DNA of 64,000 nucleotides. Origin: Linyphia triangularis. Its lineage: Eukaryota > Arthropoda > Arachnida > Araneae > Linyphiidae. Shown piece by piece: positions 12,037 through 23,724 of the stretch; position 1 is the first letter of the stretch; every line of letters starts with the position of its first letter. The notes beneath the pieces were generated by a model. That model worked only from the letters and a program-made list of their open reading frames with translations, searched no databases and had not been told where the DNA came from. Location of the stretch: the NCBI GenBank assembly GCA_963978545.1, contig OZ021731.1:57523242-57587241 (forward strand), given 5' to 3'. The translations under genes were made by a program, and so were the position numbers.

Positions 12037-13744
12037 TTTTTTAAGAGTCCTATTCTACCATAAAATAAAATGTTTTAAACAATTATTTAAAAACAACAAT
12101 ATCTCTATTAAGTGAGTCCTATCACATCAGTGAATGCAAACCTAATATAATCTTAATCCAAAAATCATTATACTTTAAATGAATAATATTAATGTTAAGA
12201 AACAGTAAAAGAAATAAAACAATCATGTAACCTTTTGGCTGTTATATGCAAAATATGTGTTCTATTAATATTTTATTGATAAAAATGTATAAAATATTTT
12301 AAAACTTACCAGTTGCCTAAGTAATTCAACTGCTTCAAGTACCAATTCCTGATGACCAATCTTGGTCATATTCAAGTTGGTAAGATCATCTCTTGCCAAT
12401 GTTAATAACTGGCACCCATTAACCTTATTATTCACAAAAAATTGTGTGTAAGGTTGGATTTCATCCTCAAGACCTACATTTTAAAAGAAAGCAATCAAAC
12501 ATTTTAGAATACTTTTAAGAAAGGAAGAATTTAATATTTTTCTCATTATCAAACAACTAATGAACAACTTAACAAGCTTTACACAAAAACTTAAACATTA
12601 AGGCAATATATTTTTTAACATCTTAATTCTAATTGAATTCATTTTTTACTTTTTAAGTCTTTGAACTGCTCCATTGAAAATTTGTTAAAAAGTTGATATC
12701 TTAATATAACAAGGACTGTTACAGTATTCAATACATTTACAACCCAACCATTAAATTTTCCTTCATATTAAATTTGCACATTTCTTAAATTGAATATGTT
12801 ATGAAATTAATTTTTTTTAAGTATTTGCCTATGTGTTATAATTGATCATATTTGATTATTCATTGCAAATAATATATTACTCTAACAAGAATATGGATTG
12901 AAGTCTATGAAAGGAAATATCCCAAAATTTCTATATCTAAAATTGGTTTTAATACAATACAAAAATGGATATTTTTTTATTTTTTTTAAATCAATTATTT
13001 TTTTTTTTTTTTTTTTTTTACAACTAAATTTTATTGTTAGTGTGATTGTTAGTCAAAATTTGTTTTCATCATTTTCAAAATATAGAAAAATCATTAATGC
13101 ACATTTGTTTTTGCAAATAAATTTGCACTGTGAATTTAAAAATTGGATAGTCATTTTACTTGAAGTTTTTCAAAAAAAAAAATTTCTTTTAAAGATACTA
13201 TACAGATTTTAATAGTTCAATTCCACTTTCAATTGCAATTATACCAATAAAAACTAAAAAAAGAGAAAAAATCTGAAGAAAAAAAATTAATTTGTATGAA
13301 CGAATTCAATAATATACTTCATAGCATATATAAATGATCAGACTTCATTTTTCGTTATCAATTTCTTCATTTTATCACCAGCCTTCCAAATTTGCATTTT
13401 CCCGATTATGCTTTATTCACCAATCAACTCCAAAATGTTATACTAAATTAGGAAAAAATTCCAAAACAAGCACCTTAAAAGTTGTCGCGGGAAAACTCCT
13501 ACACACATTTTACCGTAAGCACACAAGACTTTTTTGAAAAAAAACTAATTCCCTCCCCCAAAATATTTCACCCACAACCATCACACCTTTTCTCCAGAGC
13601 AACACACCCAGACGCCCAATCCGCACCTTACGACAAAACAGATACATTGTTGACACAGTACACAACAAAGAACAACATAAACTCACCCCGTAACCAGTCC
13701 ACAACATGGTCGGGATTCCACTCTGCAACATTCACGTAAGCCAT
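1468..13744 (-). CDS. CNK: CNK, connector enhancer of kinase suppressor of Ras (5' 15 coding exons, 3' end not certain)
   Basis: CNK is a membrane-associated scaffold that connects Ras/receptor signalling to RAF and the MAPK cascade. I joined these exons on the minus strand: 13687-13744, 12310-12473, 11518-11717, 10454-10583, 9892-10008, 9071-9142, 8837-8905, 8187-8291, 7928-8043, 6776-7389, 5746-5927, 5189-5235, 4311-4356, 4089-4131, 1468-3531. Every junction has AG before and GT after the exon, and the frame stays open for 4027 nt (about 1342 residues). Domain order SAM, CRIC, PDZ, post-PDZ conserved region and long linker is diagnostic of CNK. The start was chosen because it opens the SAM domain with MAYVNVAEWNPDHVVDWLRG and has A at -3 and G at +4. 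The family's PH domain is absent from these exons, so the coding region very likely continues beyond position 1 after the donor GTAAGT at 1467-1462. Exon structure is read from sequence; function is family knowledge. Confidence 0.9.
4089..8043 (-). CDS. CNK: CNK exons 9-14: post-PDZ conserved region and proline/serine-rich linker
   Basis: Exon 9 (7928-8043) encodes VITLWPYRIPSKKTAFRKLY, the segment conserved just after the PDZ in CNK proteins (the DUF1170-type region). Exon 10 (6776-7389) has a basic RRRATV stretch near residue 378, a possible basophilic-kinase site, acidic low-complexity sequence, and the proline-rich PLPPKPTPCPPPKPP at about 492-506, a likely SH3-binding segment. Exon 11 (5746-5927) is Ser/Lys rich (SSPKENGSPKSPKCGNGSPK). 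Exons 12-14 (5189-5235, 4311-4356, 4089-4131) are only 47, 46 and 43 nt; their phases interlock, so losing one would shift the frame. The reading frame continues past the exon 10 donor to 6588, but that extension is intronic. Confidence 0.85.
4464..4907. mobile_element. hAT-like MITE in CNK intron 12
   Basis: Ends are CAGGGTTCCCAC and GTGGGAACCCTG, a 12-bp perfect terminal inverted repeat of the type seen on animal hAT elements. Flanks carry a 5-bp direct repeat GTGAA (4459-4463 and 4908-4912), shorter than the 8 bp expected for hAT. The right half contains about four imperfect ~30-bp repeats built on AAGGACTTTTAA and TAAGCATTTTC (4738-4845). No transposase is present. It sits between exons 12 and 13 of CNK. 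Confidence 0.75.
5578..5662 (-). repeat. Decayed SINE fragment in CNK intron 11
   Basis: The segment with TTTTTATGCACAATAACAAC matches, with many substitutions, the body of the SINE at 51839-52014 (TTTTTATGCACAATGACGGC). The tRNA-like head is missing. It is an old, truncated copy. Confidence 0.6.
8187..9142 (-). CDS. CNK: CNK exons 6-8: PDZ domain
   Basis: Exons 9071-9142, 8837-8905 and 8187-8291 encode residues about 224-305. The carboxylate-binding loop reads DLGIHINS, a variant of the usual GLGF loop. The later PDZ landmarks are clear: SPAYRTGKVEEGDEIVQVN (the GD-E-I-x-x-VN turn), then QTVVGWQLKNIICAMKE and a closing VHLTLKKRP strand. All three exons are in phase 0 at both ends (72, 69 and 105 nt), so each could be skipped without a frameshift. 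Ligands are not predictable from the sequence. Confidence 0.92.
9892..11717 (-). CDS. CNK: CNK exons 3-5: CRIC domain
   Basis: Exon 3 (11518-11717) begins HYNLTSETLQSLALKLGCKA at residue 75. Exon 4 (10454-10583) carries YPFVGQESYSDVRKTILKLS, and exon 5 (9892-10008) carries CAKLAAQSDKVVQDFNDSLI. Residues about 75-205 match the CRIC (conserved region in CNK) domain, an all-helical module found essentially only in CNK proteins; this is the strongest single piece of evidence for the assignment. Exon 5 ends in KIKRKVDDDL, which starts the first strand of the following PDZ domain. Exon phases are 2, 0 and 0 at their 3' ends. Confidence 0.92.
11999..12034. repeat. Long poly(T) tract (T29)
   Basis: An uninterrupted T29 lies in CNK intron 2 (12002-12030). 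Similar tracts occur at 5711-5730, 7655-7684, 12998-13019, 14889-14916, 17706-17731, 21947-21976, 25351-25375, 29686-29716, 39454-39483 and 54589-54623, nearly always T on the plus strand. Confidence 0.8.
12310..13744 (-). CDS. CNK: CNK exons 1-2: SAM domain
   Basis: Exon 1 (13687-13744, 58 nt, ends in phase 1) gives MAYVNVAEWNPDHVVDWLRG. Exon 2 (12310-12473) continues with LEDEIQPYTQFFVNNKVNG and ends VLEAVELLRQL. Together, residues about 7-74 make a complete SAM domain: the opening W-x-P-x-x-V-x-x-WL signature, the central NGCQLLTL helix, and the closing DLTNLNMTKIGHQELVLEAV segment. In flies the CNK SAM domain binds another SAM protein (Hyphen/Ave) to promote RAF activation; that role here is inferred. 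The intron between them is 1213 nt and contains a T22 tract at 12998-13019 but no recognised gene. Confidence 0.93.
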
Positions 13745-14300
13745 ATTCGCATCATCAGCTATAGCTACACGCACCAGTTAATTTTCATCCTCGTTATCCA
13801 CAGGATACCGATCACTAAAATCCAACAAGTGATGATCCACTTGTCAAAACGCTGGAGTATCCAAAACGCCGCGAACCGCTGATATCCATGCACGACAATT
13901 TGACAGTTCCTTGCGAAAGAAAAGCAAAACACTCTCTGATACCGCGATTTTGGGTGACACACACTTGATCCTGAACTATAGTAATTAGTTATTTTAAGTA
14001 ATTAAAAGAGTTTCGCCGACTAATCCTACACTAAGCTAGGAAAGGATGGAGAGAGAATACACTACATGCGAGTCATTTGGAAAAGCACCACTAACAGTGA
14101 AGATCATTCATAAAGGGGTTGCCGTAGTGGGATGATGAAAAGGTCGCCAAGTCGCCGGGAGCGTTTAAGCTTGCTACTTTCTTGTCTCCTTGGGGTGTCA
14201 CGCATTTTATGTCGGAAGATGTAATGAGAGATTACGAGAAAAGAAAACAATTTTCGGGTTGCTTTCTGAATGGAGACTCATTGTCTCGTGGGAAAAACTA
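13745..14300 (-). promoter_or_regulatory. Presumed promoter and 5' UTR of CNK
   Basis: The sequence immediately upstream of the CNK start codon is less AT-rich than its surroundings and contains CpG dinucleotides. I cannot place a transcription start or a TATA box. A 65-codon upstream reading frame (13962-13765, minus strand) ends 20 nt before the CNK ATG; if the 5' UTR is that long it would be an upstream ORF, but it has no recognisable product. Assignment rests on position only. Confidence 0.35.
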
Positions 14301-17069
14301 CTTGAAAGATAAGTAAATTAGTTGTGAATTGTATTCTGGTCAGGGATGAGTTTTATAGCTGTCATTTCGTTTTGTTTTGTAGTTTTTCTATTAGGAAGTG
14401 TTTTGTCAGTAAGTTATGGTTTTGTAAACTGGATCTACTGTTAGGTTAAAATTAACAAAATTGATTTATTGTAACTACAAAGGTGATGGGTTCGATTTCA
14501 GAAAGTCATTCGAAAACCTTACCAGAAAAATAATGTTTTATTCAAAATAAACAATTTAAGAAAAACCTTAAATGCCATATTGCACAAAAGTGTGTGTATC
14601 ATATCTTGGAATTATTTATTTGTGTTTTGCATGTGTTTGTTTCTTACTTTACAAATTTTTATATAATTCATATTTTACAAAATTAGCATATTGTATAAGA
14701 AATGATATTAAGCCTATTTGATTAGTTAAATAATTTAACATTAACAAACGATTAAAGATTTCATTTCAAAGTGTACCTACTTAACTTATAATCAATTTAG
14801 ATATAATATCTATTTTAAAACCAAGGCCCATTACATATAAATGACAAACGAGTACTTTACTCTAATTAAATTAAGTAATTACTTTACATTTTTTTTTTTT
14901 TTTTTTTTTTTTTTTTGTAAAATAAATTTACAAAACAAGAAATTACAGAAAATAACTTTATTAAACATTATTGGATTTTAATGTCATGGAGCACATGTCC
15001 GTCCAAACAACTTATAAATCATGTCACAAATATTTATGATGAAATATCAGAGCAAGAAAAATTACATACAGTCATGAAAAACACAAACAAAGAGAGGAAA
15101 GAGAAAAGAAAGTCTCGCAACAATATCAAATACAGATGCAAGCAACTGTATAGGTTATTTAATTTAAGAAAAATTTATATTTTTAAGTATATTTATAATT
15201 TATTTTTATTTATGCAGCAGATTTTTGCAACTTTTCTACATCCACGTTTAATAAATATTTATTCATTTTTAAAAAATATTTCTAATATAAATAGTTTGTA
15301 TATACAAAGGAAATGTAAAAATTTTGGAGCTGGTATTGAAAACTTTTATGAAAAATTTCTTTGCCAAAGAAAAAATGTCGTTAAATGTCCTCTCTGGAGA
15401 ATATGAATTAGAGTTTGAATATTAACATTTTGTAAAATCGCGTCGTTCATAGAATTGTCTTTTCATCACATGAAATACTAATCATAAAAAAATTAATAAT
15501 ATATCCCCATGAATATTTTATAGAAGACACAAGCAGAATAGTTGTGGGAGTAACTTTGTCAAGAAGTTGGGGAGGGGGAAAACCCCTTTGGATTTGGATG
15601 TTAAATGTCAACATTTTAAAGTAAAGTTATGTATTCCTTAGAGAATGAAAGACATAGTTCTTTTGTAAATAGAAATTTTTGGATAATTTAGTTTTACTTG
15701 GGATTTAAAACTGTAACCATAATAATAAGGGCGCATTTTGGTCTAATTTTGCGATTTCTAAATTATTTAATATGTGTGTCGTAAATCAACTATTATACTT
15801 GCATTCGTTTTTGAAAGGTTTATTTTAGTTTTACAAATATTTATGTTTTTAATTGCAATTTTAGACTTGGAAAAAAATGACGATGAAAGATTTTAGGTTA
15901 CTTTTGGTGACTACACGTTAAAGTGTAATATTAAAAAAAAGAGAGACCGTTGCTTTCGAATTCTTCCATAACGGCATTTTAAACACTATTGAAGGCGCAT
16001 CATACAGTCTAAATATCGAACAGATATAAGTATATCCACCAAAATAAATAACTTATTCAATGTTAAAGTTTTAAATCCCAAGTAAAATACAAAATTAGCT
16101 AAGGAATTTTAATGTACAAAAGAACCATGTCTTTCATCTCCGAAGGCAAAAATATTTCTAAAGTGGATGTGGCAACAAGTTTATTTTTTTATCTCCTTTC
16201 TTGAGATGCCTGGGTTTCTTTTAGAAATCACAACTTTCCTTTGTTCTTACTTATCTTTTAAGTTCCGCCAAGTAAAGTGAATCCACTCAAGATAAATCTT
16301 TTGGTGTTTTGTATTTTTGAGAGGTTTAAAAGCAAATTCTCTGAGAACTCAAGTTAGTTCAAGCTTTGTACTCTGTTGAACTACTAGAACGTTTGAGTAA
16401 AAACAGACGACTAATTGCAAGTCAAATTATTTGTTTGGTAAAAATATACAATATTTTTTTTGGAGATTTTTTAAAAAAACGATTCCCTAAGTTGAAGTCA
16501 ACACATTGACGTTTCTAAAAGAACATGAACTATGTCAACTAAGACAATCACTATATTGTATTTTGCTTTACAAAATTTATCAATGACCTATTCACTTCAA
16601 TATGCTTCCTTGATATTAGTAAAGTTTTATAAAATCTATATGCAAATTTTCTTCTTCTGATGCATGCAATTTTTCCCATGAAATACAAATGAAGCTTATA
16701 CTTTGCTTATGGCACTGGTTCGTATTTTCACTTGAAAATACCCCTTCCCTTATCGTACCAAAAATGCTTTTTGTAAATTATTCTCGTAAGAAGAATTGTG
16801 TTTTATATCCTATAAAAATATATCTCTTAAAAAGTACTAAAATGGTAAACTGAAGTGATGTGAGAAAGGTAGTTAAAAGAATTTTAGTAATAAAGTATCG
16901 ATATAGTTAGATTGTGACATTGACAGTCACTAAAAGACCGTTTCTACACATGTTTTATTACTGTGCTGCTGCAGACCCAGGACTATTTAGTGATACTATT
17001 TAATGACTGAAATCTATCTTTTTGATAGAATTTTATAGAAACCTTTGTAATTTCCAGTAGAATTTTATG
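14301..17069. other. Intergenic stretch
   Basis: Apart from the foldback element at 15633-16155 and a T28 tract at 14889-14916, I see no gene or RNA. An open frame at 14981-15406 has AT-driven composition (Lys/Ile/Tyr/Asn rich) and no recognisable domain. Confidence 0.4.
15633..16155. mobile_element. Inverted-repeat (foldback) element
   Basis: Arms at about 15633-15715 and 16065-16155 are reverse complements with mismatches: left has GAATGAAAGACATAG and TTTTACTTGGGATTTAAAAC, right has GTTTTAAATCCCAAGTAAAA and CATGTCTTTCATC. The 350-bp centre has no ORF. I could not fix terminal ends or a target duplication. Confidence 0.6.
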
Positions 17070-17077
17070 TATCTACT

Positions 17078-17842
17078 CATGGGCGCCCACAGGAATATTT
17101 GCAAGGGGGTGCAAGACTAGATTTTTTTTATCAAAATCATTAATATTTTTAGAAATGTTATTTAATAACTATGCATTATAAATTATACTCTTTGAGAATA
17201 ACTAAAATGTATGGTATATATTTTTGAAAGCGCAACCCTGTTAAAGAGAGAAAAAATACGAAATAGTAAAAATATTAAAATATATATTTTTAACGATTTT
17301 TTTTATCATTCAACTAGATCTCACGGCTTTCAAGATACAGTGTTTAGAATAGAGGAGCATTTTATTTCTTCTAAATTTCGGATATAATGAAAAAAAAAAG
17401 AAGAAAAAATTCAAAATGAAACACGAAGGCAGTATTGGAATATGTTCAATTGAATACTAAAAATAGATTTCAAGATCGTATATCTGATGACTTAAAAAAT
17501 AAAACATTTTCCTACTACTCAGGAAATGATAATACAACAAAAGGAATAAATACTTCTGCTCATCAGCCTCTAATAATCATAGACAACCAGCTCCAGAAAA
17601 TCGTCACGCAAGTAGGTATAAAAAACGACATAGGAAAGAAACAAAAGACTAAGTTAATAGAAAAAAAACTCAGTGTAACATAACATATATAAATGGCATT
17701 TGTGCTTTTTTTTTTTTTTTTTTTTTTTTTTATCTTGGAATTGAAATCTTTTCCCTGATTTTTATTATTATTATTTTTTTTAATTTTTAAGAGCCAGGGG
17801 GGTGCAAATGCACCTCCTTGCACCCTCCTGGGGGCGCCCATG
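17078..17842. mobile_element. hAT-type non-autonomous element, CATGGGCGCC family, copy 1
   Basis: Ends are CATGGGCGCCCACAGGAATA and the reverse complement of CATGGGCGCCCCCAGGAGGG. Flanks TATCTACT (17070-17077) and GTTCTACT (17843-17850) match at 6 of 8 positions, fitting an aged 8-bp hAT target duplication. The interior is the reverse complement of the copy at 40980-41697. An 82-codon frame (17435-17683) may be a transposase remnant, but I recognise no motif in it. A T26 tract at 17706-17731 corresponds to only T8 in the other copy. Confidence 0.85.
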
Positions 17843-18915
17843 GTTCTACTAATCTTACAGATACTTTCAAATGGTTTATGACGCATATCTGTAGCATTTA
17901 TAGTTTATGCTAGTTTACTTTACGCGCGTGTTGCGCATTTAAAATTATTTTTATTATAATTATCTTTTTATGTAATTTACATTTTTTGTCCTACTTCAAA
18001 AGTAAATATAAAACATAAATTACAATAAAGCTCAAATTTTCATAAAATTAAAGAAACAAAACTTTATTCCAATCCCATTGCTAACCACGCGAATTTCAAA
18101 GACTAAAACCAAAACTTAGAGAATAGAAGAAAAGATCGTCTGCAAGTCCGAAGTATTTTTCATTTAACACAAAAAATCTGCATTTCGCCAAATAAGAGAT
18201 AACACTCTGAAATATGGACAACCCACTCTCCACCTAACGAGTCGGATCATGGAGGGGAAAAGGGAACCGTGAGAGCAACGCAGATCCATGGGAGCGAAAA
18301 CCTGTTTATCAGTGAAAAGAGCCTCTTCCCCCCCGGAAGTCTCCGGTCAAGTTGGGGGGCGCAGACTACCGACTTTTTTCTGCAGATGAATGATTTGTTA
18401 TAGAAAAATAAAAACTGTTCAAGAAAAAGAATGCGTATCCGCAACACCCCTCCCCTCTTTTACAGTCGTTTTTACGTTTTTGTTTTGTTGAATGCCAGTG
18501 GCAGCAAGCAACACGTTGTGACAAGAATATTGAATGAAGTGAAGTGGGTTATTGTGATGGGAAAAGTGCAAGGTAATTAGGTAATTTCGTTTGTGTAGGT
18601 TCGTTAAAAAATGTCGGAATTTGTCGTTAAGGATTTCACGAATTGCGTTATGAATTCAACTCAAACGGTTTTCCACACTTAGATTTTGCTCCACCAATAC
18701 CTATTTAGAACATTGCTATTTATTAGCAAAAAAATATACCCTCTTTCCCCCCCCCCCCCCAAAAAAAGAAGTTTTTCCTATAAATCCTTTTTATGCATTG
18801 TCAACATTTTAAAGTGATTTTGAGCTCATATCGAGACTACAAAGGAAAGCATCGAATCTGTGCCATATTGACTAACGTTTATTTTTGGTGTTTTTTTTTC
18901 CCTGCCCAAAGCTTA

Positions 18916-18975
18916 ATGCATTGTTATCGACAACGAGTCTATCTACCAAGTTTCTGCTCAATTAGATGACGACAA
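18916..18975 (+). repeat. Dispersed ~60-bp repeat, copy 1
   Basis: The sequence around CATTGTTATCGACAACGAGT and a following ATTAGATGACG matches 27303-27360 (CATTGTCATCGACAACGAGT, GATTGGATGACGG) and, in reverse orientation, 45064-45120 with a shorter partial copy near 45190. Identity of the parent element is unknown. Confidence 0.6.
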
Positions 18976-19404
18976 GTAGATTAATTTCTCCTCCATATAA
19001 TTTGCCCGTCTAAAACACAAAATAATAATAAAAGATTTATGACATATATTTTAACAACTCTTATTAATTATTAAAAAATTAATATCTCAACAATTATTTA
19101 AGCAAAATGATAATAGATGGTAATCGAAATTGTCATTAACATTTAACTAACATCAACAATCGTCCAAGTGGACCCCGTCTACAATGTTGTGCCTATAGTA
19201 ATTGCTTTTCTAAATTGAGCCCTGATATAAAAATCATCCAGTGACATACCAGGCCTTTTTAAAAAATTTAATATATGTTAACAACATACATGTAATTGAA
19301 AATTAATTAAATCAAAAACTAATTATGGAATGCAATTAAAAGAAGAAAAAAACGATTGCGAATACTATTGAAAAACTTGACGCTCTTGGCAGTTTTTGTC
19401 TGTC

Positions 19405-19680
19405 ATCGCTTGCTCATAACCATGCAGCAAACTGAAAACAGACACTTATTTGTGAAGATTTTAATGAAATAAACCAACCTCAAATCCTGAAATCGATCTC
19501 CGTCAATTCCTAACATATCGGAATCAAATGTTTACTCATAAACTGGAAGAAAATTCGTTCCAAAATACTAGATTCTTGCCTGAATTATCGTTTGCGTCTA
19601 ACCATGCAGCAAACAGAAAATAGATATTTGTTTGAAGAAAAAGACCAACCGTAAACCCCTGAGATACCGATCTACCATTT
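19405..19680 (+). repeat. Imperfect direct duplication, period ~180 bp
   Basis: ACCATGCAGCAAACTGAAAA at 19420 recurs as ACCATGCAGCAAACAGAAAA at 19600, followed in both by related ACCAACC and CGATCT-containing sequence. Two diverged copies; no coding potential. Confidence 0.5.
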
Positions 19681-20904
19681 TCCTTCGTAAAGAAAATAAT
19701 TGTGATAAAGTGTATTCAAGTTACATCCCCCTGAGGTACAGAGTGGGCGTGCACTCCTCCTCCCATCTTCGTCGTTTCGTTTGTCAGTGTGGTCACGAAC
19801 ACATTCACCCCTTGACATCCACACTGATTGCCTTCCTTGGGGGAGCCCTATTCAATGGCAGACCCACTGTGGGGAAAAATCTGTTTGCTAATTGACGTGA
19901 ACTTCCCACTGGGACAGCACACAAAGGATTCGCTTCCAGGGACTATGTCGGTCGATTCAACTACGAAGAACTTTCCAGTATTGTGAATCCATAATTAAAT
20001 CAATTGTTATTGAGTATGATGCATTTGGATTTTCTAAGTTATTTCTAATGCAGATTTTTTTTTTAAATAATTGGTATTATTAGTTACTGATACGTAAGAA
20101 ACCGCAATGCTTGTTTTCATTATTAAAGTTTTGCAGTAGTAACCGCAAAGTGACCTTAATTCCAATTTGTTTTGCGGTTATCTTTTTGTGTTTTAAAAAA
20201 TAAAAAAAAATCAATAGAAAGTTTTCTCAAATATAAACTAGTTTATTTCATTAGAAATTGTCAGTTTAAACTTTTTTCTGAATCGGGGAGAGCCTATATA
20301 TTCAAAATCTTACACTTGTTGATACGATTGGCTGTCTTAAACCTTTCGAAGAAACGCTCCATACAGGTAATAATTTATCGAAGAAAAACTTGAATTTTAG
20401 TTAATCAAGTATAATAATGATAAAGCATTGGCTATACAAGTCTCTTAATTAACTCCATAGCATTTGGAATTGTTATTTCAGGAAAATACACTTTAAAAAA
20501 AAATGTTTAGTTATTGTTTCAGTAATCCAGAAGCAGCTCAATTGCATTTAAAATAATTTATTTTTGTCTACCACTATTTACAATAAAAAAATAATTCAAG
20601 AAATAAATTAAGACAATTGAAGAAGTTATATTTAAGTCACTTGGAAGTGATCATAAGACTACGCCGTTAGCTTTGGCGACTAGAATACATCAGTTAATAC
20701 AGCTAATATACCAACAGATCACATTATTAACTCTGTTTCCTTTTCATAAAGTGAACTTAGACCAATCTTCCCCCTGGTCAGATAAAAAAAAATATTCCAA
20801 TACATCTCTCCACCTCAGCGTCAGTACCAGTTACAGATTTCATGAATTTTTCCAACGAATTCCATTTTTGAACAAATTAACGCGGTCAATTTCGAACCTG
20901 CTGA

Positions 20905-21130
20905 GTTCGGTTGGTGACGTCACCCATGCACCTGGAGGCTGAGTCATAGAATATTCTATTGTGTGCATTATTCCCGAAGAGCGAGCAGCGACCGTCTGGT
21001 AAGAGGTTGAACAATACTGCTGGTGGAACAGCTGGAAAAGTTGTATACTACGCTATCGAGACGTTTTCCCGCTCGAAGACGCGTTTAGGCAGGTTGTAGT
21101 GAGGAGGGGGGGGGGGGGGGGACTATCCCC
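20905..21130 (+). promoter_or_regulatory. Promoter-like island with CRE and AP-1 motifs and a splice-donor-like site
   Basis: A GC-richer patch contains a perfect CRE octamer TGACGTCA (20915-20922), an AP-1 site TGAGTCA (20940-20946) and, about 55 bp downstream, GACCGTCTG followed by GTAAGAG (20999-21005), which resembles a 5' splice site of a non-coding first exon. It ends in a G14 run near 21108-21121. No coding exon is linked to it within the window, so a long-intron gene or an orphan promoter are both possible. Confidence 0.3.
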
Positions 21131-21944
21131 TTACCACCATTTCCTTTCTATATGAAAATTGTGCCTACTTTTACCCCCTGTCATATGATCAGCTGTTACT
21201 AAGGGGAGAGAGCAGTTTGGCGGGAAATGGAGTGTTGAGGTTGCTGTAAGAAAGTTGTAACAAGACTCAAATGATAGAGTATATATTGTTAAAGTGAACT
21301 ATTTAAATTTCCTTAAAAATTTCGGGGGCATAGCGAGGGGGTGTGATGTAAAATGAGGAGGTGTTTTTTTGTTATTTTGTAAAGCGTATTTAATTTTATA
21401 TTTCATGATAATATTGGATGGTGACTGGTTAGCTAATCAAAGCTAACTCATGGTGTAAAGGAGGATGGATCAGTTGTTCTACATCTCTGCTAGATTCCAG
21501 ACTGATAAAAATATTATTCAAAGCTTTGTAATATTTTATTACATTTTTAATGTTTTCGTAATGAAAAAACTGTAAGTTGGAATTGCACTTTTAATGGGTT
21601 TTAATTCATTATTTTTATATTAAAAAGCAAGAGGTATCTAAACTACAGTAAAACACGTCGAGTCAGCATGGACATTTGATTTTGCATCCTTTTTTAAAAA
21701 TTCATTCCTTATTACTTAACGAAATATTTCTTAATAGACTTTACTTGAGATAACAAGGAAGAAAGGTTTACTAAACAATTATAATTTTTACGAGCTACAA
21801 TACCAAAAATAATTATTAACTAGTAAGTTGTTTTGTAAATTAAATAAAAGCAAAGCATTATCTTTCAATTCTTAGAAAATGTTTCTTCATTGTTAAAAAA
21901 GGAATTCCTTGAAGGAAGTGGGAGAATATTTAAATTATTATTAT

Positions 21945-21977
<33 letters not shown>

Positions 21978-22369
21978 TATAGAAAAGAGAGAAAAAGTAG
22001 AGCTGGGCGACATTTCACATGTCTAAATTTTTAAGGTAACATTGATTATTGAAAGAATTGAGTATTTCAGGATCAAATTAATCGAAATTAGAATCATAGG
22101 AAAAATTAATTTTCAAGGAAAAAAAAATTACGTTTCCTATTATTCTTAATTTTTTTAAGATATAACAGATTCCTAAGAAAATCATGCGACAAAATTACTT
22201 GATAACAATTAACAACCTTGATGTATCAAGATAGTCAAAAAAATAACGTCAGTCAGATTTGCACTTATTTAAAATATTAAGAAAAATTAGTGGTTGATAG
22301 GAAACAAAGATGATTCTAAGATCAAACTATTTCTAAAATACCAGATTGTTCGAAAATGGCAAAAATAAA

Positions 22370-22505
22370 ATTAATATTTTTAATATAATTAAATTGTATA
22401 TTAAATTTTTAATATTATATAATAATATATTAAATTATTGATATTATATAATAATATATTAAATTACATAATTTTATTTTATTTTTAATATAATAATACA
22501 ATTAA
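22370..22505. repeat. Almost pure A/T block
   Basis: About 135 bp consist nearly only of A and T, including a direct repeat of TGATATTATATAATAATATA-like units near 22400-22465. No gene or RNA is seen from 21131 to 23540 otherwise, apart from a T30 tract at 21947-21976. Confidence 0.6.
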
Positions 22506-23724
22506 ACTTCTTATTTCCACTCTTCGGGAAATTAAGGGTGGGAAAAATACATATCTCTAAGCCTTTTGCTCTCTGCTCCAAATCCCATAAACCACCCGCA
22601 TATTTCCTGCCGAGTAGTATATTTTTTTTTTTTCGACAATTTCATCCCACCACTGGCAACGAAATCTAATCCTATGACATCCCTCTCCCTCCACCTGCCC
22701 CCTTGTGCACTTTAATGAGTCCTAGCTCGCAGATGGGTGGAAAAAGAAAGAAATTGTCTTATACTGGAGAAGGGGAGTATTTTCCCACGTGTTATTCCAA
22801 TCGTCATCGGGAAGTGTGCGTAAGCTCACTTTTACTTTTTCTATTTTATTTCTCTAACGGAAAGGGGAGGGTGGTGGGAGGGGGTTACTACAGCAAGGTG
22901 GAAGGATATGGGGTTTTGCCTGACAGATGTCTACCAGAGACAAGAATGTTTGGGTGGAATTCGAGTAATCGAGAACTGGTCTGTCAAAGTTAATTTTTTT
23001 TTCTGTTTTCGTTTTCCCGCCTTTTTTGTGTCTATCCATGTCAGACTGTTGAACAACTAAGAGTTACATGATGACAAGAAGTGTACACAATAATTTAATT
23101 TTGGGAGGTGCTAAATTACATCGCCGTAATGCCAAAGCGACGAGTAATGAACCGAATCCCAAAATTGTGCAGGATTAAATTAGGAGTATTTAGAACTGTA
23201 CATTTGATCGATATTCGAAAATCATGTTGCTGCAATGATAGCAGTTGTATCGTTATCAAGACGCTTTGCTCGGTCCTAAGGCAAGGACTGGAAATTTCAT
23301 AGAAAAAAACTCGAAAAAAAAAATTGGAATCAAATAAAAAAGAAATCTACAGTTTTTGTGAAGGGTTTACACCAGTCATGTGTGACATAAGAGTTCGTAA
23401 AGGCTTTGTTCCACGCTTCAAATGAAATTAACTAACCGTAACCTAAAACTAAAATGGGGACACTTTCAAATTAACATTGTTTGATTATGGATAATTTAAA
23501 GATATCAAGTTTTCATTTTTACCAAGTAAAATGTTAAGGAGAGAGTGTGGTCGTTTGAATCCACTCTTGTTTCATCTCTAAAGACAAACAAAAATTGCTC
23601 CACTATAATTGTGAATATTTACATTACCATACTAAGAGTCGAACTGATTGTAGATATCTATGTATATAAAAGACAAGCCCTCACTCACTCTCTGATTGAC
23701 TTACTCATCACTAATTCTAACACT

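Larger units (their letters stand above)
17851..20900. other. Intergenic stretch with minor repeats
   Basis: No convincing gene. A GC-richer patch at 18200-18570 contains ATGGGAAAAGTGCAAG followed by GTAATT (18558-18579), which could in principle be a first coding exon (MGKVQ) but has no support. Homopolymers include C14 near 18749-18762. The frame 19632-19895 has no recognisable domain. Confidence 0.35.

Noticed and set aside
13765..13962. 65-codon frame upstream of CNK
   Set aside because: Could be an upstream ORF, but there is no domain, and the 5' UTR extent is unknown; not called as a gene.
17435..17683. 82-codon frame inside the hAT element
   Set aside because: Shared with the other copy only as decayed sequence; no transposase motif recognised, so not called as a CDS.
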